Assembly (NCBI GenBank): GCA_963835775.1
Contig: CAWIHB010000023.1
Coordinates: 3,735-67,734, forward strand
Direction of reading: 5' to 3'
Length of the DNA stretch: 64,000 nucleotides
Source: Palsa-504 sp963835775
GTDB lineage: Bacteria; Actinomycetota; Actinomycetes; Streptosporangiales; Streptosporangiaceae
The translations under genes and the position numbers were made by a program. Below the pieces are notes generated by a model. That model was not told where the DNA came from. It made no database searches and saw only the letters and a list, made by a program, of their open reading frames with translations. Each line of letters opens with the position of its first letter. The stretch's first letter is position 1. Below are positions 33,984 to 42,228 of this stretch, piece by piece.

Positions 33984-36173
33984 TTACCCGGGGCGAACCG
34001 TAGAACCAGCGACGGGAGGCCCGGCGACGGTCGTACCACGATAACGTGCCAGCCGATCGGAGCACGAGGCCGCGGCCAGGACCGCGATGCCCAGCGGCAG
34101 CGCCAGGGGCAGCGCCGAGGCCGGCACGATGACCCCGGAGTCGTCGGCCAGCCAGCCCAGCACCGGCATCAGCCACAGCACCCACAGCACCGGGCGCAGC
34201 AGCGGCTCGGCGGCGAAGGCCCGCGGCACGGTCTTCAGACCGAACCACGCCGGACGCCAGAGCATCAGCCCGGTCAGCACCACCACGACGGGGAGCACCG
34301 GGCTGAACGCGCTGACCGACAGCGAGCCGAGGTTGGAGTTGATCTTCCGCAGCAGCAGCCCGCCCGCGTGCCCGTGCAGCACGTCCCCGGCGAACGTGCC
34401 GATGTCGGACTTGCCGGTGACCGGGATGAAGTAGCTGATCAGCGCGAACACCGCGAACAGGACCAGCCCGCTGACCGCGACCAGGCCGATGCGGCGCCAG
34501 TTGAGCCTGATCCCGGCCACCGCGGCCGCCAGCAGCAGGAAGCAGGGCACCATGGCGATGGTGCCGCCCACCTTGCCGCCGAACCCGGGCCACCCGGAGG
34601 CGAACACCGCGAACACCGCGACCGCGGCCACCGCCAGCACGGGCTTCCCCAGCACGGGCTTCCCCAGCACGGGCTTCCCCAGCACGGGCCGGCGCCGGCC
34701 GGGCGGGTCCCGCCGCAGCGCCCGCAGGCCCAGCCAGGCCGCGCCGAACAGCCCGGTGATGCCGTAAATCCCGAGCGCCTCGTTGCCGATGCCGTAGAAC
34801 CGGCCGGCCTCGAGCACCGACAGCCCGAACGGCGTCTCCATCTGCAGCCCGGACCCGGTCATCACGTCCAGGCCCAGCACCACCACGGTGAGCAGGCACA
34901 CCACGCCGAACGGCGCGAGCGGATCGAGCCGCCGGGTGGCCAGCAGTGCGACCAGGGCGATGACCACGGTCAGCGCCACCGAGATCGCGTACAGCCCGGC
35001 CGCCGGATGCGCGAACTGCCGCCACGGCAGCACGTTGGCCAGGAAGGTGCTGACCGGCACCGAGACCGCGAACACCCCGGCCAGCCGCCACCACCGGGCC
35101 CGCTGCCTGCGTTTGTCCTCGGCGGCGCCCCAGAACGCCAAGCCGATCGCGGCCAGCACCACCGTGTCGGCCAGCGCGTAGGCCCAGAAGAACTCATCGT
35201 GGGTGGAACGCCAGACTTGTTCGGCGGTGTCCTGGCCGGTCAGGGACCGGACCGCAGCAGCCAGGCTGCCCCGCGACCCGCTGGTCAGCTGGGCACCGAC
35301 GAGGCCGGCCGGCACCGGGTGGCCCAGCCAGCCCAGCACGGTCGGGGTCAGGTCGGTGAGCACGACCAGGCCCGGCTGCCGGGTGGAGCTGGCGTGCAGC
35401 AGGCCGGCCTGGTAGCCGGGCCCGTCGGCCAGGGTCAGCTGCAGGTGCGGGGGTCTGTCCACCGAGCCGGGCGCGGTGACCAGCAGCGTGGTGTCCGGGG
35501 GCAGGTCCGCCACGATCCGGGCGAGTTCGGCGTCGGCGGAGGCCAGCACCCCGGCCCGTTCGGCATAAATTCCGAGGTCCACCACGGTCAGCGGGCAGCG
35601 GGACAGCACCGCCGCGGACAGCTGCGAAACGGCGGGCAGGTAGGAGGCGACGTGCCCGGCCCGGCCTTGGGGCTCGGCCAAGGCCAGTGCGGCGCCCGGG
35701 CCGACGGCGGTGGCGCAGCTGGCCGCGCCGGCCAGCAGGCCCCAGTCTGGGTTGTTGTGGAACTGCTGGTTGTAGCTGATCAGCGCGGGCAGGCCGGGGA
35801 CGCTGGCGCCGGCTCCGGCTGGCTGCACGGCGGGGAACGCGCCGCAGTTGGCGTTGGTGTGGTCGGACTGCGCGCGGGTGCCCGCGTTCAGGGTCAGCCA
35901 GCCGTCGGCCGGGCAGGTCAGCGGTTTGACCGCGTAGTCGACCAGGTTCCCGACCGCGCCCTGGCCCGCCAGCCGCCACAGCGTGGGCGTGCTGGCCTGC
36001 GACACGTCGCTCCAGCGCAGCCCGGACAGGCCCACGATGACGACGTGCCTGACGGGTGCGGCGGCGCGGGTCTGGGCGCCGGCCGGGCGGGCGGCGGCGA
36101 AGACGGCCCCGGCCGCAAACAGGGCCGCGAGCAGGCAGGCCACCAGGACCGCCCGCACCGCACCCAGCCGCAT
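33984..36173 (-). CDS. Large membrane protein with extracytoplasmic alkaline-phosphatase-like domain
   Basis: 729 residues from ATG 36173, chosen so that the signal segment MRLGAVRAVLVACLLAALFA begins the protein. The soluble part starts HVVIVGLSGLRWSDVS ... STPTLWRLAGQGAVGNLVDY and contains GLVVLTDLTPTVLGWLGHPV, the layout of alkaline-phosphatase/phosphodiesterase superfamily proteins. It lacks a fully canonical metal set that I could verify. Ten or more membrane helices follow. A short in-frame 15-bp repeat encodes GKPVL three times. It may act on envelope phosphoesters; that is inference. Confidence 0.72.
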   Translation of the reverse strand: MRLGAVRAVLVACLLAALFAAGAVFAAARPAGAQTRAAAPVRHVVIVGLSGLRWSDVSQASTPTLWRLAGQGAVGNLVDYAVKPLTCPADGWLTLNAGTRAQSDHTNANCGAFPAVQPAGAGASVPGLPALISYNQQFHNNPDWGLLAGAASCATAVGPGAALALAEPQGRAGHVASYLPAVSQLSAAVLSRCPLTVVDLGIYAERAGVLASADAELARIVADLPPDTTLLVTAPGSVDRPPHLQLTLADGPGYQAGLLHASSTRQPGLVVLTDLTPTVLGWLGHPVPAGLVGAQLTSGSRGSLAAAVRSLTGQDTAEQVWRSTHDEFFWAYALADTVVLAAIGLAFWGAAEDKRRQRARWWRLAGVFAVSVPVSTFLANVLPWRQFAHPAAGLYAISVALTVVIALVALLATRRLDPLAPFGVVCLLTVVVLGLDVMTGSGLQMETPFGLSVLEAGRFYGIGNEALGIYGITGLFGAAWLGLRALRRDPPGRRRPVLGKPVLGKPVLGKPVLAVAAVAVFAVFASGWPGFGGKVGGTIAMVPCFLLLAAAVAGIRLNWRRIGLVAVSGLVLFAVFALISYFIPVTGKSDIGTFAGDVLHGHAGGLLLRKINSNLGSLSVSAFSPVLPVVVVLTGLMLWRPAWFGLKTVPRAFAAEPLLRPVLWVLWLMPVLGWLADDSGVIVPASALPLALPLGIAVLAAASCSDRLARYRGTTVAGPPVAGSTVRPG
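34637..34690. repeat. 15-bp tandem repeat within the membrane protein gene
   Basis: CAGCACGGGCTTCCC is repeated about three and a half times in frame, coding for the pentapeptide GKPVL. It lies in a cytoplasmic loop between helices. Confidence 0.85.
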
Positions 36174-36201
36174 CGTCACCGCCCCACCGTATCCGGCTCT
36201 T

Positions 36202-37269
36202 TTATCCGAACGGGCCGTGGTGCACGTCGACGTGACCTGCTTCACCCGCCACGATGTCGCCGATTCTCGCGGCGGGCAGGCCGCGGGCGAGCAGGTCGTC
36301 GAGCAGGGCGGGCCAGGCCCCGGGCGGGGCGGCCAGCAGCAGCCCGCCCGAGGTCTGCGCGTCGAACAGCAGCACGGCGAGTTCTTCGCTGATGGCGGGG
36401 TCCAGGCTGGTGGCTGGCCTTATCCGGGCGATGTTGGCCCGGGTGCCGCCGGAGACGAAGCCGGCCGCGGCCAGTGCGGCCGCGTCGGGCAGCAGCGGGA
36501 CCGCGGTGGCGTTGATCCGCGCCGCGACGCCGCTGGCGGCCAGCATCCGGTGCAGGTGGCCCAGCAGGCCGAACCCGGTCACGTCGGTGGCCGCCCGCAC
36601 GCCCCCGGCCAGCGCGGCCTGGCTGGCGCCCGCGTTGAGCAGGGTCATCGAGGCCACCGCGGCGTCCACGGCGGCGGGGTCGGGCGCGCCGCGCTTCAGC
36701 GCGGTGGCGATCACCCCGGTGCCGATGGCCTTGGTCAGGATCAGCTGGTCGCCGGGCGCGGCGCGGTCGATGGTCATCAGCCGGCCGGGATCGGCCAGGC
36801 CCACGACGGCCAGGCCGTACTTCGGCACCGGGTCGTCGATGGTGTGCCCGCCCGCGACGAAGCACCCGGCCTGGGCGGCCACCTGGGCGCCGCCGCGCAG
36901 CACCTGGCCGAGCAGGGCGATGTCCAGGCCGTCGCCCGGCCAGGCGGCCAGGTTGACCGCGAACAGCGGCCGGCCGCCCATGGCGTACACGTCGGACAGG
37001 GCGTTGGCGGCCGCGATCCGGCCCCAGTCCTCCGGGTCGTCCACGATCGGGGTGAAGAAGTCCGTGGTCAGCACCAGGGCGCGCTCGTCGTCCAGGCGCA
37101 GCACGGCCGCGTCGTCGCCTTCGGCCGCGCCGACGAGCAGGTCGCCGGAAGCGGGCCCGACGGGGCCCATCGAGGCGAACAGGGCCTCCAGCTTGGCCAG
37201 CGGCAGCTTGCACGCGCAGCCCGCGCCGGGCGACAGGGAGGTCAGCCGGGGAGCCTGGTCGGCCGTCAT
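36202..37269 (-). CDS. selD: Selenide, water dikinase
   Basis: 355 residues from ATG 37269; TACAGT at 37277-37282 ends 7 nt upstream (leaderless). The catalytic motif GAGCACKLP has Cys18 and Lys21, so this is the cysteine form, not selenocysteine. ATP/Mg sites include TTDFFTPIVDDPEDWGRIAA, NALSDVYAMGG and DVTGFGLLGHL. The enzyme makes selenophosphate from selenide and ATP for Sec-tRNA or selenouridine. selA, selB and a tRNA-Sec are not in the window. The last codons lie in the dispersed 18-bp motif. Confidence 0.93.
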   Translation of the reverse strand: MTADQAPRLTSLSPGAGCACKLPLAKLEALFASMGPVGPASGDLLVGAAEGDDAAVLRLDDERALVLTTDFFTPIVDDPEDWGRIAAANALSDVYAMGGRPLFAVNLAAWPGDGLDIALLGQVLRGGAQVAAQAGCFVAGGHTIDDPVPKYGLAVVGLADPGRLMTIDRAAPGDQLILTKAIGTGVIATALKRGAPDPAAVDAAVASMTLLNAGASQAALAGGVRAATDVTGFGLLGHLHRMLAASGVAARINATAVPLLPDAAALAAAGFVSGGTRANIARIRPATSLDPAISEELAVLLFDAQTSGGLLLAAPPGAWPALLDDLLARGLPAARIGDIVAGEAGHVDVHHGPFG

Positions 37270-37344
37270 GCTGGACACTGTAGCCGCCCGCTTCAGCTCG
37301 CAGGAGCGGCCGCCCGCCCAGCGTCCGGCGGGACGGGTCCTGAC

Positions 37345-37761
37345 CTAGCTGGCCAGGACTTGCGCGGATGGGACCGCCTTCGCGGGCTCGTGTCGTTCCA
37401 CGGCGAGCGCGCTGCTGAGATCGGGGCAGATGGTGAGGCTGCGGTCTATGCCGGTGCGGCGCAACAGCTTCGCGACCGGGGGGCTGGGACCGGCCAGGCG
37501 CATGACGATGCCGAGCTGTCTGGCACGGCGTTGCGTGCCGATCAGCATGGCTAGCCCCGCCGGGTCGCAAGACGGCACCCGTGACAGGTCGAGAACCAGC
37601 AGCCCCAGGCCGGGATGAAGCAGGCCGATGAGGCGTTCCCGCAGCGCCGGGGCCGCGGCGACGTCGAGGGCGCCACGAAGCCTGACGATGGTCCCGGCGG
37701 CCGGCGGACCTGTCCCGGGACGACTGCCGGTATGGCGGGAGGTGGCACCGGCGCTGGTCAT
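37345..37761 (-). CDS. STAS-domain anti-sigma factor antagonist
   Basis: 138 residues. The STAS fold is recognised by TIVRLRGALDVAAAPALRER, LLVLDLSRVPSCDPAGLAML and the helix IGTQRRARQLGIVMRL. The phosphorylatable serine of the SpoIIAA family (usually DSSG) aligns with S-C-D-P, so Ser in VPSC is the candidate. Such proteins bind anti-sigma kinases in a partner-switching cascade. It lies immediately downstream of a broken desaturase gene. Confidence 0.82.
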   Translation of the reverse strand: MTSAGATSRHTGSRPGTGPPAAGTIVRLRGALDVAAAPALRERLIGLLHPGLGLLVLDLSRVPSCDPAGLAMLIGTQRRARQLGIVMRLAGPSPPVAKLLRRTGIDRSLTICPDLSSALAVERHEPAKAVPSAQVLAS

Positions 37762-38430
37762 GAGTGCCTCGGGCCGGCGACAGCCGGGAGCGTGGCGTGA
37801 GGCTCAGAGTTCCGGGTTGCAGTGTTTGCTGTGACGTGAACACTGTTCAGGATCAGGCGTGGTGCCAGCGAGATCGGCGCGCCGCTGTCCTGGAGGGCGG
37901 CCCGCGACTGGGGCTGACCCTGATCGCGACGGCGGGAGTCCAGGTGGGCGGGAGCAGGCCAGTGCACGCCGGTCGCCCAGCCGAAGCGCTCGAAGATGCG
38001 AATGACGCTGGCGGAGATATCGATCTGCCGGGGATCGGCGCCATGCCTGGCGCAGGTGGGATCGGAATGGTGCATGTTGTGCCAGCTTTCGCCGAGGGAG
38101 AGCAGAGCGAGAGGCCATCGACCCTGCGATAGCCAGCACGACCCGCAGCGCCGGCGCCGCAGTGAAGCTGCGATGGGTCAGCAGCCGGTGGAAGCCGATG
38201 GTCACCCCGAGCCCCGTCACCAGGTAGAAGGCCGCCGCGAGCAGGATGTCTGTGAGATGCAGGCCGTGACCCCAGGCGAGCCATACCGCCACCGCCAGAC
38301 CGCCGAACGGCACGATGACGATCGCGGCGGTCACCGCTACCCGGACCCCGCCTTCGAAAGTGCGCGGTGTGCTCCCGCCGCCCGGGAACGGCTCCGTGCC
38401 TTTGTAGTCGACAGTGAGCTGATCAGTCAT
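37758..38430 (-). pseudogene. Delta-9 acyl-CoA desaturase with the middle deleted
   Basis: The N-terminal piece from ATG 38430 has the first helices and first histidine box (GVTIGFHRLLTHRSFTA), then AGSMA. In another frame the sequence resumes with LLSLGESWHNMHHSDPTCAR-HG and IDISASVIRIFERFGWATG, which is the C-terminal third histidine box and end of the same enzyme. About 130-150 residues with the second box are missing, and the join (near 38105-38130) breaks the frame. The pattern is certain enough to call an internal-deletion pseudogene; full-length desaturases are near 300 residues. Confidence 0.78.
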
Positions 38431-38616
38431 CGCGATCGTTCCCTTTCTCGGCGCGGCCGGAGCTGCAGGGAACGATGCAGCGGCCAAGCCAAGCAGCACG
38501 GGGATCCACGCCAGCGCAATGAACTCGCGGCGCTGGCGGATATGGCGGACGGCATCGATGCCGATGGCGCATATCAGCAAGCCGCCGCCGACGTCGGCCT
38601 GCGGCGAGAAGCACAC
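38431..38616 (-). pseudogene. 5' fragment of a DUF6629-like membrane protein gene
   Basis: The start MCFSPQADVGGGLLICAIGI, then DAVRHIRQRREFIALAWIPV, matches the N-terminus of small actinobacterial membrane proteins of the MCFSPxA type. Homology stops after about 45 residues, and the frame runs into the desaturase relic without a stop. Only the first one to two helices remain. The family name is from memory; the truncation is clear from lack of further helices. Confidence 0.5.
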
Positions 38617-38622
38617 GCGGGT

Positions 38623-39414
38623 CTACGACCCTGGCCGCGGGCCCGGCCGGGGCCGCTGGCGCGGCTTCGCGTCGCCGGGCAGCCGCTGCTGGGGCCAGCT
38701 CGCGGCCGTGCCGGTGAGGGCGTCTGTGCCGTCGACGAACGCCCGGGCCAGGTCGGACAGGCGGCAGTTGCTGGTCCTGGCGCGGTCGCGCAGCAGGGTA
38801 AATGCCTGGTCCATGTCCACCCCGAGGCGCTCGGCGAGCTTGCCCTTGGCCTGCTCGATGATGACCCGGCTATTCAGCGCGTTCTGCAGTTGCTCGTTCA
38901 GGGTGTCGCTGTGCCGCATGCTGCGCTCGTGCAGCAGGCTAATGGTGGCCACGTCGGCCAGGGCCTGGCCGACGCGGATGTCCGCGGGCGCCAGCGCGCC
39001 CGCATCGGCGCGGAACAGGTTCAGTGCACCGATGACCTGCTCGCGCAGCCGCATCGGCAGGGCCTGCACGGCGGCGAACCCGGCGTGCCGGGCGGCCGGC
39101 GCGAACCGCGGCCACCTCGGCGCGGCGGCAGCCAGGTCCGTGGCCTGCACGGACTGGCCGGTCCGGAAGCAGTCCAGGCAGGGACCCTGATCGTTCTGCA
39201 GCTGGAACAGCTCGAGCAGCCTGGCGGCTTCGCTGGAGGCGGCCACCACGCGCAGCTCACCGCGCGGGTCAGCCAGCAGCAGCCCGGCGGCGGAGATGTC
39301 GAGCAGCTGCACGCTGCGGTCGGTCAGCACGTGCAGGAAGTCGATCACATCGAAGCCGGCGACCAGCGTGTCAGTCAGCTCAACGAACGTCTCCGACAGG
39401 AGTTCTCCGTCCAT
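38623..39414 (-). CDS. GAF-ANTAR regulatory protein
   Basis: 263 residues from ATG 39414. The GAF domain (residues about 25-165) contains SAAGLLLADPRGELRVVAAS, ELFQLQNDQGPCLDCFRTGQ and FAAVQALPMRLREQVIGALN. The C-terminal ANTAR domain (LQNALNSRVIIEQAKGKLAE, RLGVDMDQAFTLLRDRARTS) binds RNA hairpins to control antitermination. The GAF part would sense a ligand or redox state. It is followed by a Pro/Arg-rich tail. Its upstream neighbour is another GAF-ANTAR protein. Confidence 0.88.
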   Translation of the reverse strand: MDGELLSETFVELTDTLVAGFDVIDFLHVLTDRSVQLLDISAAGLLLADPRGELRVVAASSEAARLLELFQLQNDQGPCLDCFRTGQSVQATDLAAAAPRWPRFAPAARHAGFAAVQALPMRLREQVIGALNLFRADAGALAPADIRVGQALADVATISLLHERSMRHSDTLNEQLQNALNSRVIIEQAKGKLAERLGVDMDQAFTLLRDRARTSNCRLSDLARAFVDGTDALTGTAASWPQQRLPGDAKPRQRPRPGPRPGS

Positions 39415-39475
39415 CCCGCTCACCCTTTCAGGGATAGACAGCAAGGTCGGCCAGCACGAGTAAGCGTGCGCTCTC

Positions 39476-40813
39476 TCACCCCTGGCCGTCCTGGCGCGGG
39501 TCCGGGTCCGGACGCAGCCGTATCCGCCGTGCGACAATATCGCGGGCCAGATCAGACAGTGCCCGGTCATGAGCATACGCGTAGGAGCGCAGCCGGATAA
39601 ATGCCTCCGTGATTCCGACGCCGAGCTGCTCGGTAAGCATCCCAGTGGCCTGATCGATCTCCGCGCGGTGCAGGGCCAGGTCCGCGGGCTGCCCGCCCGG
39701 CCCGAACCCGGCCGCGGCCTCGCCCGCCGCCTGGTCTTGAGCGTCGAGCAGCAACAGGGTCGCGGTATCGGCGAAGACCAGCGCGTCACCCAGATGGGAA
39801 CCGCTCAGCGGGCCGGGCCGCTCCCGGTACAGGCCCATTGTCCCGGCCCGGATCACCCCCATCCGCAGCGGGAATATGAAGATCGCCGATGCCCCGGCCT
39901 GGCGGGCCGCAGGGGCGAACACCGGCCACCGGCGGACAGCTTCCCCGTCACCTAGATCAGAGGCCAGCACCGGCCCCTCCGACGCAACAGCATCCGGCCC
40001 GGGGCCCTCCCCCAGGGTCATCTGGAGCTCAGCGAGCAGCCCGCTAACCTCATCAGTCACCCGCATGAGGTGACCTGCCTCCGCCCCGCTCGCCGCGATC
40101 AGCCAGGCACCGGTGACCTCAACCGCGGCCACAGCCGCCACGCACGCATCTGCCGCTGACACCCGGCCGCCACGAACAGCCGACTGCTCGGCCACCAGGG
40201 CCCAGATCCTGGCCGGGCGGCTCCCCGTCACCCTCGCAACTCCGCCCAGCAGCCACTCACGCTGACCATGCAGTTGCGCCTCCCGACGAGCACCATTTAA
40301 CGCAGAGGTCGCACCATGTGCCGCGGCCGGGCACGTTCCGCGCCTGGGCAGCGGCCGGACCAGCGAGGGCCGGCAGTGCGGCATACTAACCGCCGGCCGC
40401 CGGCCGCCCGGCTGGGTAACCAGGGCGGCACGGAGCCGCTGCGGCGCCGCCGAGGACCACGCCCGGGCCTGCCTTAGACTGTCCGCGGCCTCTTCCACGC
40501 TGGGATAAACCGAGAAGACATCGATCAGGCCAGTGGCTTCCAGAACCTGGCGCACCGGTTGCTGCAGGGCAGCCAGGGGCAAGTCACCGCCGCTTTGCCG
40601 GGTCCATTTCCGTATTCGCAGCAGCACCGACAGGCCGCTGTAGTCGATGCCCTCCAGGCCTGTCAGGTCCATGATGACCGACGGCCCGCAGGCCGCCACA
40701 GCCGCGATCAGATGGGACGCGACACCAGGGGTGTCGGCCAGGTTAGATTCCCCGCGCAGGGCGACGACGGCCTGACCGTCGACGTCACTGATGCTGAGAT
40801 CCACGTTAAGCAT
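39476..40813 (-). CDS. STAS-GAF-ANTAR fusion regulator
   Basis: 445 residues. The N-terminal STAS domain (VALRGESNLADTPGVASHLI, DLTGLEGIDYSGLSVLLRIR with candidate phospho-Ser) occupies residues 1-115. A basic, cysteine-containing linker of about 75 residues follows. Then comes a GAF domain (GAWLIAASGAEAGHLMRVTD, TLGEGPGPDAVASEGPVLAS) and an ANTAR domain (HRAEIDQATGMLTEQLGVGI, AFIRLRSYAYAHDRALSDLA). Joining a partner-switching domain to an RNA-binding antiterminator in one chain is uncommon. The linker may mark fusion of two formerly separate genes. Confidence 0.82.
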   Translation of the reverse strand: MLNVDLSISDVDGQAVVALRGESNLADTPGVASHLIAAVAACGPSVIMDLTGLEGIDYSGLSVLLRIRKWTRQSGGDLPLAALQQPVRQVLEATGLIDVFSVYPSVEEAADSLRQARAWSSAAPQRLRAALVTQPGGRRPAVSMPHCRPSLVRPLPRRGTCPAAAHGATSALNGARREAQLHGQREWLLGGVARVTGSRPARIWALVAEQSAVRGGRVSAADACVAAVAAVEVTGAWLIAASGAEAGHLMRVTDEVSGLLAELQMTLGEGPGPDAVASEGPVLASDLGDGEAVRRWPVFAPAARQAGASAIFIFPLRMGVIRAGTMGLYRERPGPLSGSHLGDALVFADTATLLLLDAQDQAAGEAAAGFGPGGQPADLALHRAEIDQATGMLTEQLGVGITEAFIRLRSYAYAHDRALSDLARDIVARRIRLRPDPDPRQDGQG

Positions 40814-41453
40814 GGATTTCCTTCATGATTCCGCAGCCGGGCGGGTGTCCGGGGCCCAGCGGCTAATTCGCTCAAACCGGATGTGGATAGTCACCGAGCT
40901 TCACGGATTGCTGATGGCGAATAAGCCGCCGAAGCCCGGTCACGGGCCGGTCGTAGCCGTCCGCCTCTCGGTGACCGGGCGCGCAGGCCGCAGCCAAAGA
41001 ACGAGGGCGGGATACCCGGCCAAAGCCCAGCATCAAATGCTCCTGGCTTCTTTGCGGCATTCGCCGACAGCGAACACGATCAGCCGCCGAGGTCCAGAGC
41101 AACAGCCTGAAGTTATCACGGGTGAGCTCACGACCGCCATCAGCGCCACAGCAGAGGTACCCATCGCGCACGCCGGCTCAAACCCGACCCGACCAGGCAA
41201 GTCGTGTCATCGGCGGAGGACATGCGAGCCGGCGGCGGCGGACTGGCGGCGGGCTGGCGGCGGCCTTCTCGGCGGCGAGGAAGGAGCCGAGTTCGGCGAT
41301 GGTGGTCATCAGCGGGGCGGGGAACACCCACGGTGGTGTTCTTGTCCACGCCGATCGCGACCAGGCTTTGCAGGTTGGTCACCGCCGAAATGACGAGTGC
41401 GGCAGTCAGCCATACTGGGGAAATCGCAGGAGGGAGAATAATTCTCCCGCGGT
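40814..41453. other. 640-bp region without supported gene
   Basis: Short ORFs here overlap on both strands and have no ribosome sites or family patterns. The minus-strand frame LTRDNFRLLLWTSAADRVRC near 41060-41125 matches a diverged copy at 41891-41960. A 45-codon minus ORF (MTTIAELGSFLAAEKAA at about 41300) could be a gene remnant. The 5' end contains the promoter of the STAS-GAF-ANTAR gene. Confidence 0.55.
40843..40868 (-). promoter_or_regulatory. Promoter-like motif shared by two STAS genes
   Basis: The minus strand reads GAGCGAATTAGCCGCTGGGC upstream of the STAS-GAF-ANTAR gene. A matching stretch, GTGAACTAGCCGCTGGGTC, lies at about 46206-46226 upstream of the STAS/desaturase chimera. 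A GTT some 15-16 nt upstream of GGGT/GGGC fits a SigB-like promoter (GTTT-N14-16-GGGTA), which would suit STAS regulators. Confidence 0.4.
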
Positions 41454-41870
41454 TCACCGTTCCTTCGGTCTGCAGCGTCCTGCGGCAGGCCTTCTTACCT
41501 GGCTGCCGTCCTCGGCAACGGCGGCCGATGAGGATGCCGGCCTGCGCATTACCGCGTGCAAGACGGCCGCCATGTCACGCAGATAGATAGCCACCGCCCC
41601 GGCGGCCAGCTGCTGACCGCGCCGCAGGACCGACTCTGTCCGGCGATACCGTGCATCGTCTTCGTCGCGCTCCGGGATTCGGGCCAGCGCGCACTCATCG
41701 ACGATGACGTCACGGACGTCATACTCGGCCAACATCGGGTCGCCGCGAGTCAGCAGCGCCTGCCGGTACAGCCCAGCGGCGTAACGGCGGTAGAGGTCGG
41801 CGTCCCGGCTGCGGGTCGAGCTGGCCATCACAAAGGCACGAACCGCGCCGTTCTTACCCGATCGCAACAT
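41454..41870 (-). CDS. Small sigma-factor-like protein, possibly internally truncated
   Basis: 138 residues from ATG 41870, with GGAG about 5 nt upstream. The first half, RDADLYRRYAAGLYRQALLT and MLAEYDVRDVIVDECALARI, resembles sigma-70 region 2 of ECF-type factors. The end, DMAAVLHAVMRRPASSSAAV, resembles the tail of region 4. The region between is too short for a full region 4, so it may be another internal-deletion product or a short regulatory homologue. It is divergent from the sufB transcript. The assignment is tentative. Confidence 0.45.
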   Translation of the reverse strand: MLRSGKNGAVRAFVMASSTRSRDADLYRRYAAGLYRQALLTRGDPMLAEYDVRDVIVDECALARIPERDEDDARYRRTESVLRRGQQLAAGAVAIYLRDMAAVLHAVMRRPASSSAAVAEDGSQVRRPAAGRCRPKER

Positions 41871-41890
41871 CGAAGCTCCAAGCATCCCGG

Positions 41891-41960
41891 CGGCGTCGCG
41901 GCCCGCAAACGCCATCAGCCACCGAGGTCCGGAGCAGTAATTTGACATTACCACGGGCAA
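41891..41960. repeat. Diverged copy of the 41057-41125 segment
   Basis: The two segments share blocks such as ATCAGCC-CCGAGGTCC and TTA-CACGGG at the same spacing over about 65 bp (roughly 70% identity by eye). Both precede sigma-like or relic coding sequence, so they look like a duplicated 5' region or gene end. Confidence 0.55.
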
Positions 41961-42021
41961 GAAAACTAGCAATATATTTCTAGAATTTCTGGTACTCTTT
42001 AAACACGGGGACTGGAGCTTC

Positions 42022-42228
42022 ATGGCCGAACACCCGCAGCTGCGTGCGGCGCAGACCAAGGCATCCGGCCGTCTGCCCGGCACTCCCGCGCAGCGCCCCG
42101 GCGATCATCGCGCATGGTCACGGGAAATGCGCCACGCATGCACGCCATCGCTCGTGCACATCCGCAACACCACGATCAGCACCGCCGCCGACACGACAAC
42201 AACTGAGTCCGGAGGCATCTCCGCATGA
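42022..42228 (+). CDS. Small ORF translationally coupled to sufB
   Basis: 68 codons. ATG 42022 is preceded by GGAGC about 6 nt upstream, and the stop overlaps the sufB start (ATGA at 42225). The protein is basic and polar (AAQTKASGRLPGTPAQRPGD; REMRHACTPSLVHIRN). It has no known family. A promoter-like AT-rich stretch with TACTCT at about 41992-41997 precedes it. The coupling supports translation, but the sufB ribosome site (GGAGG) lies inside it, so it may be only a leader. Confidence 0.45.
   Translation: MAEHPQLRAAQTKASGRLPGTPAQRPGDHRAWSREMRHACTPSLVHIRNTTISTAADTTTTESGGISA

Noticed and set aside
37196..37220. Selenocysteine in SelD
   Set aside because: The catalytic codon is TGC (cysteine), and no in-frame TGA is present.
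41140..41457. 105-codon minus ORF in the 41-kb region
   Set aside because: No ribosome site, no family, and overlapping alternatives in other frames; at most part of a relic.
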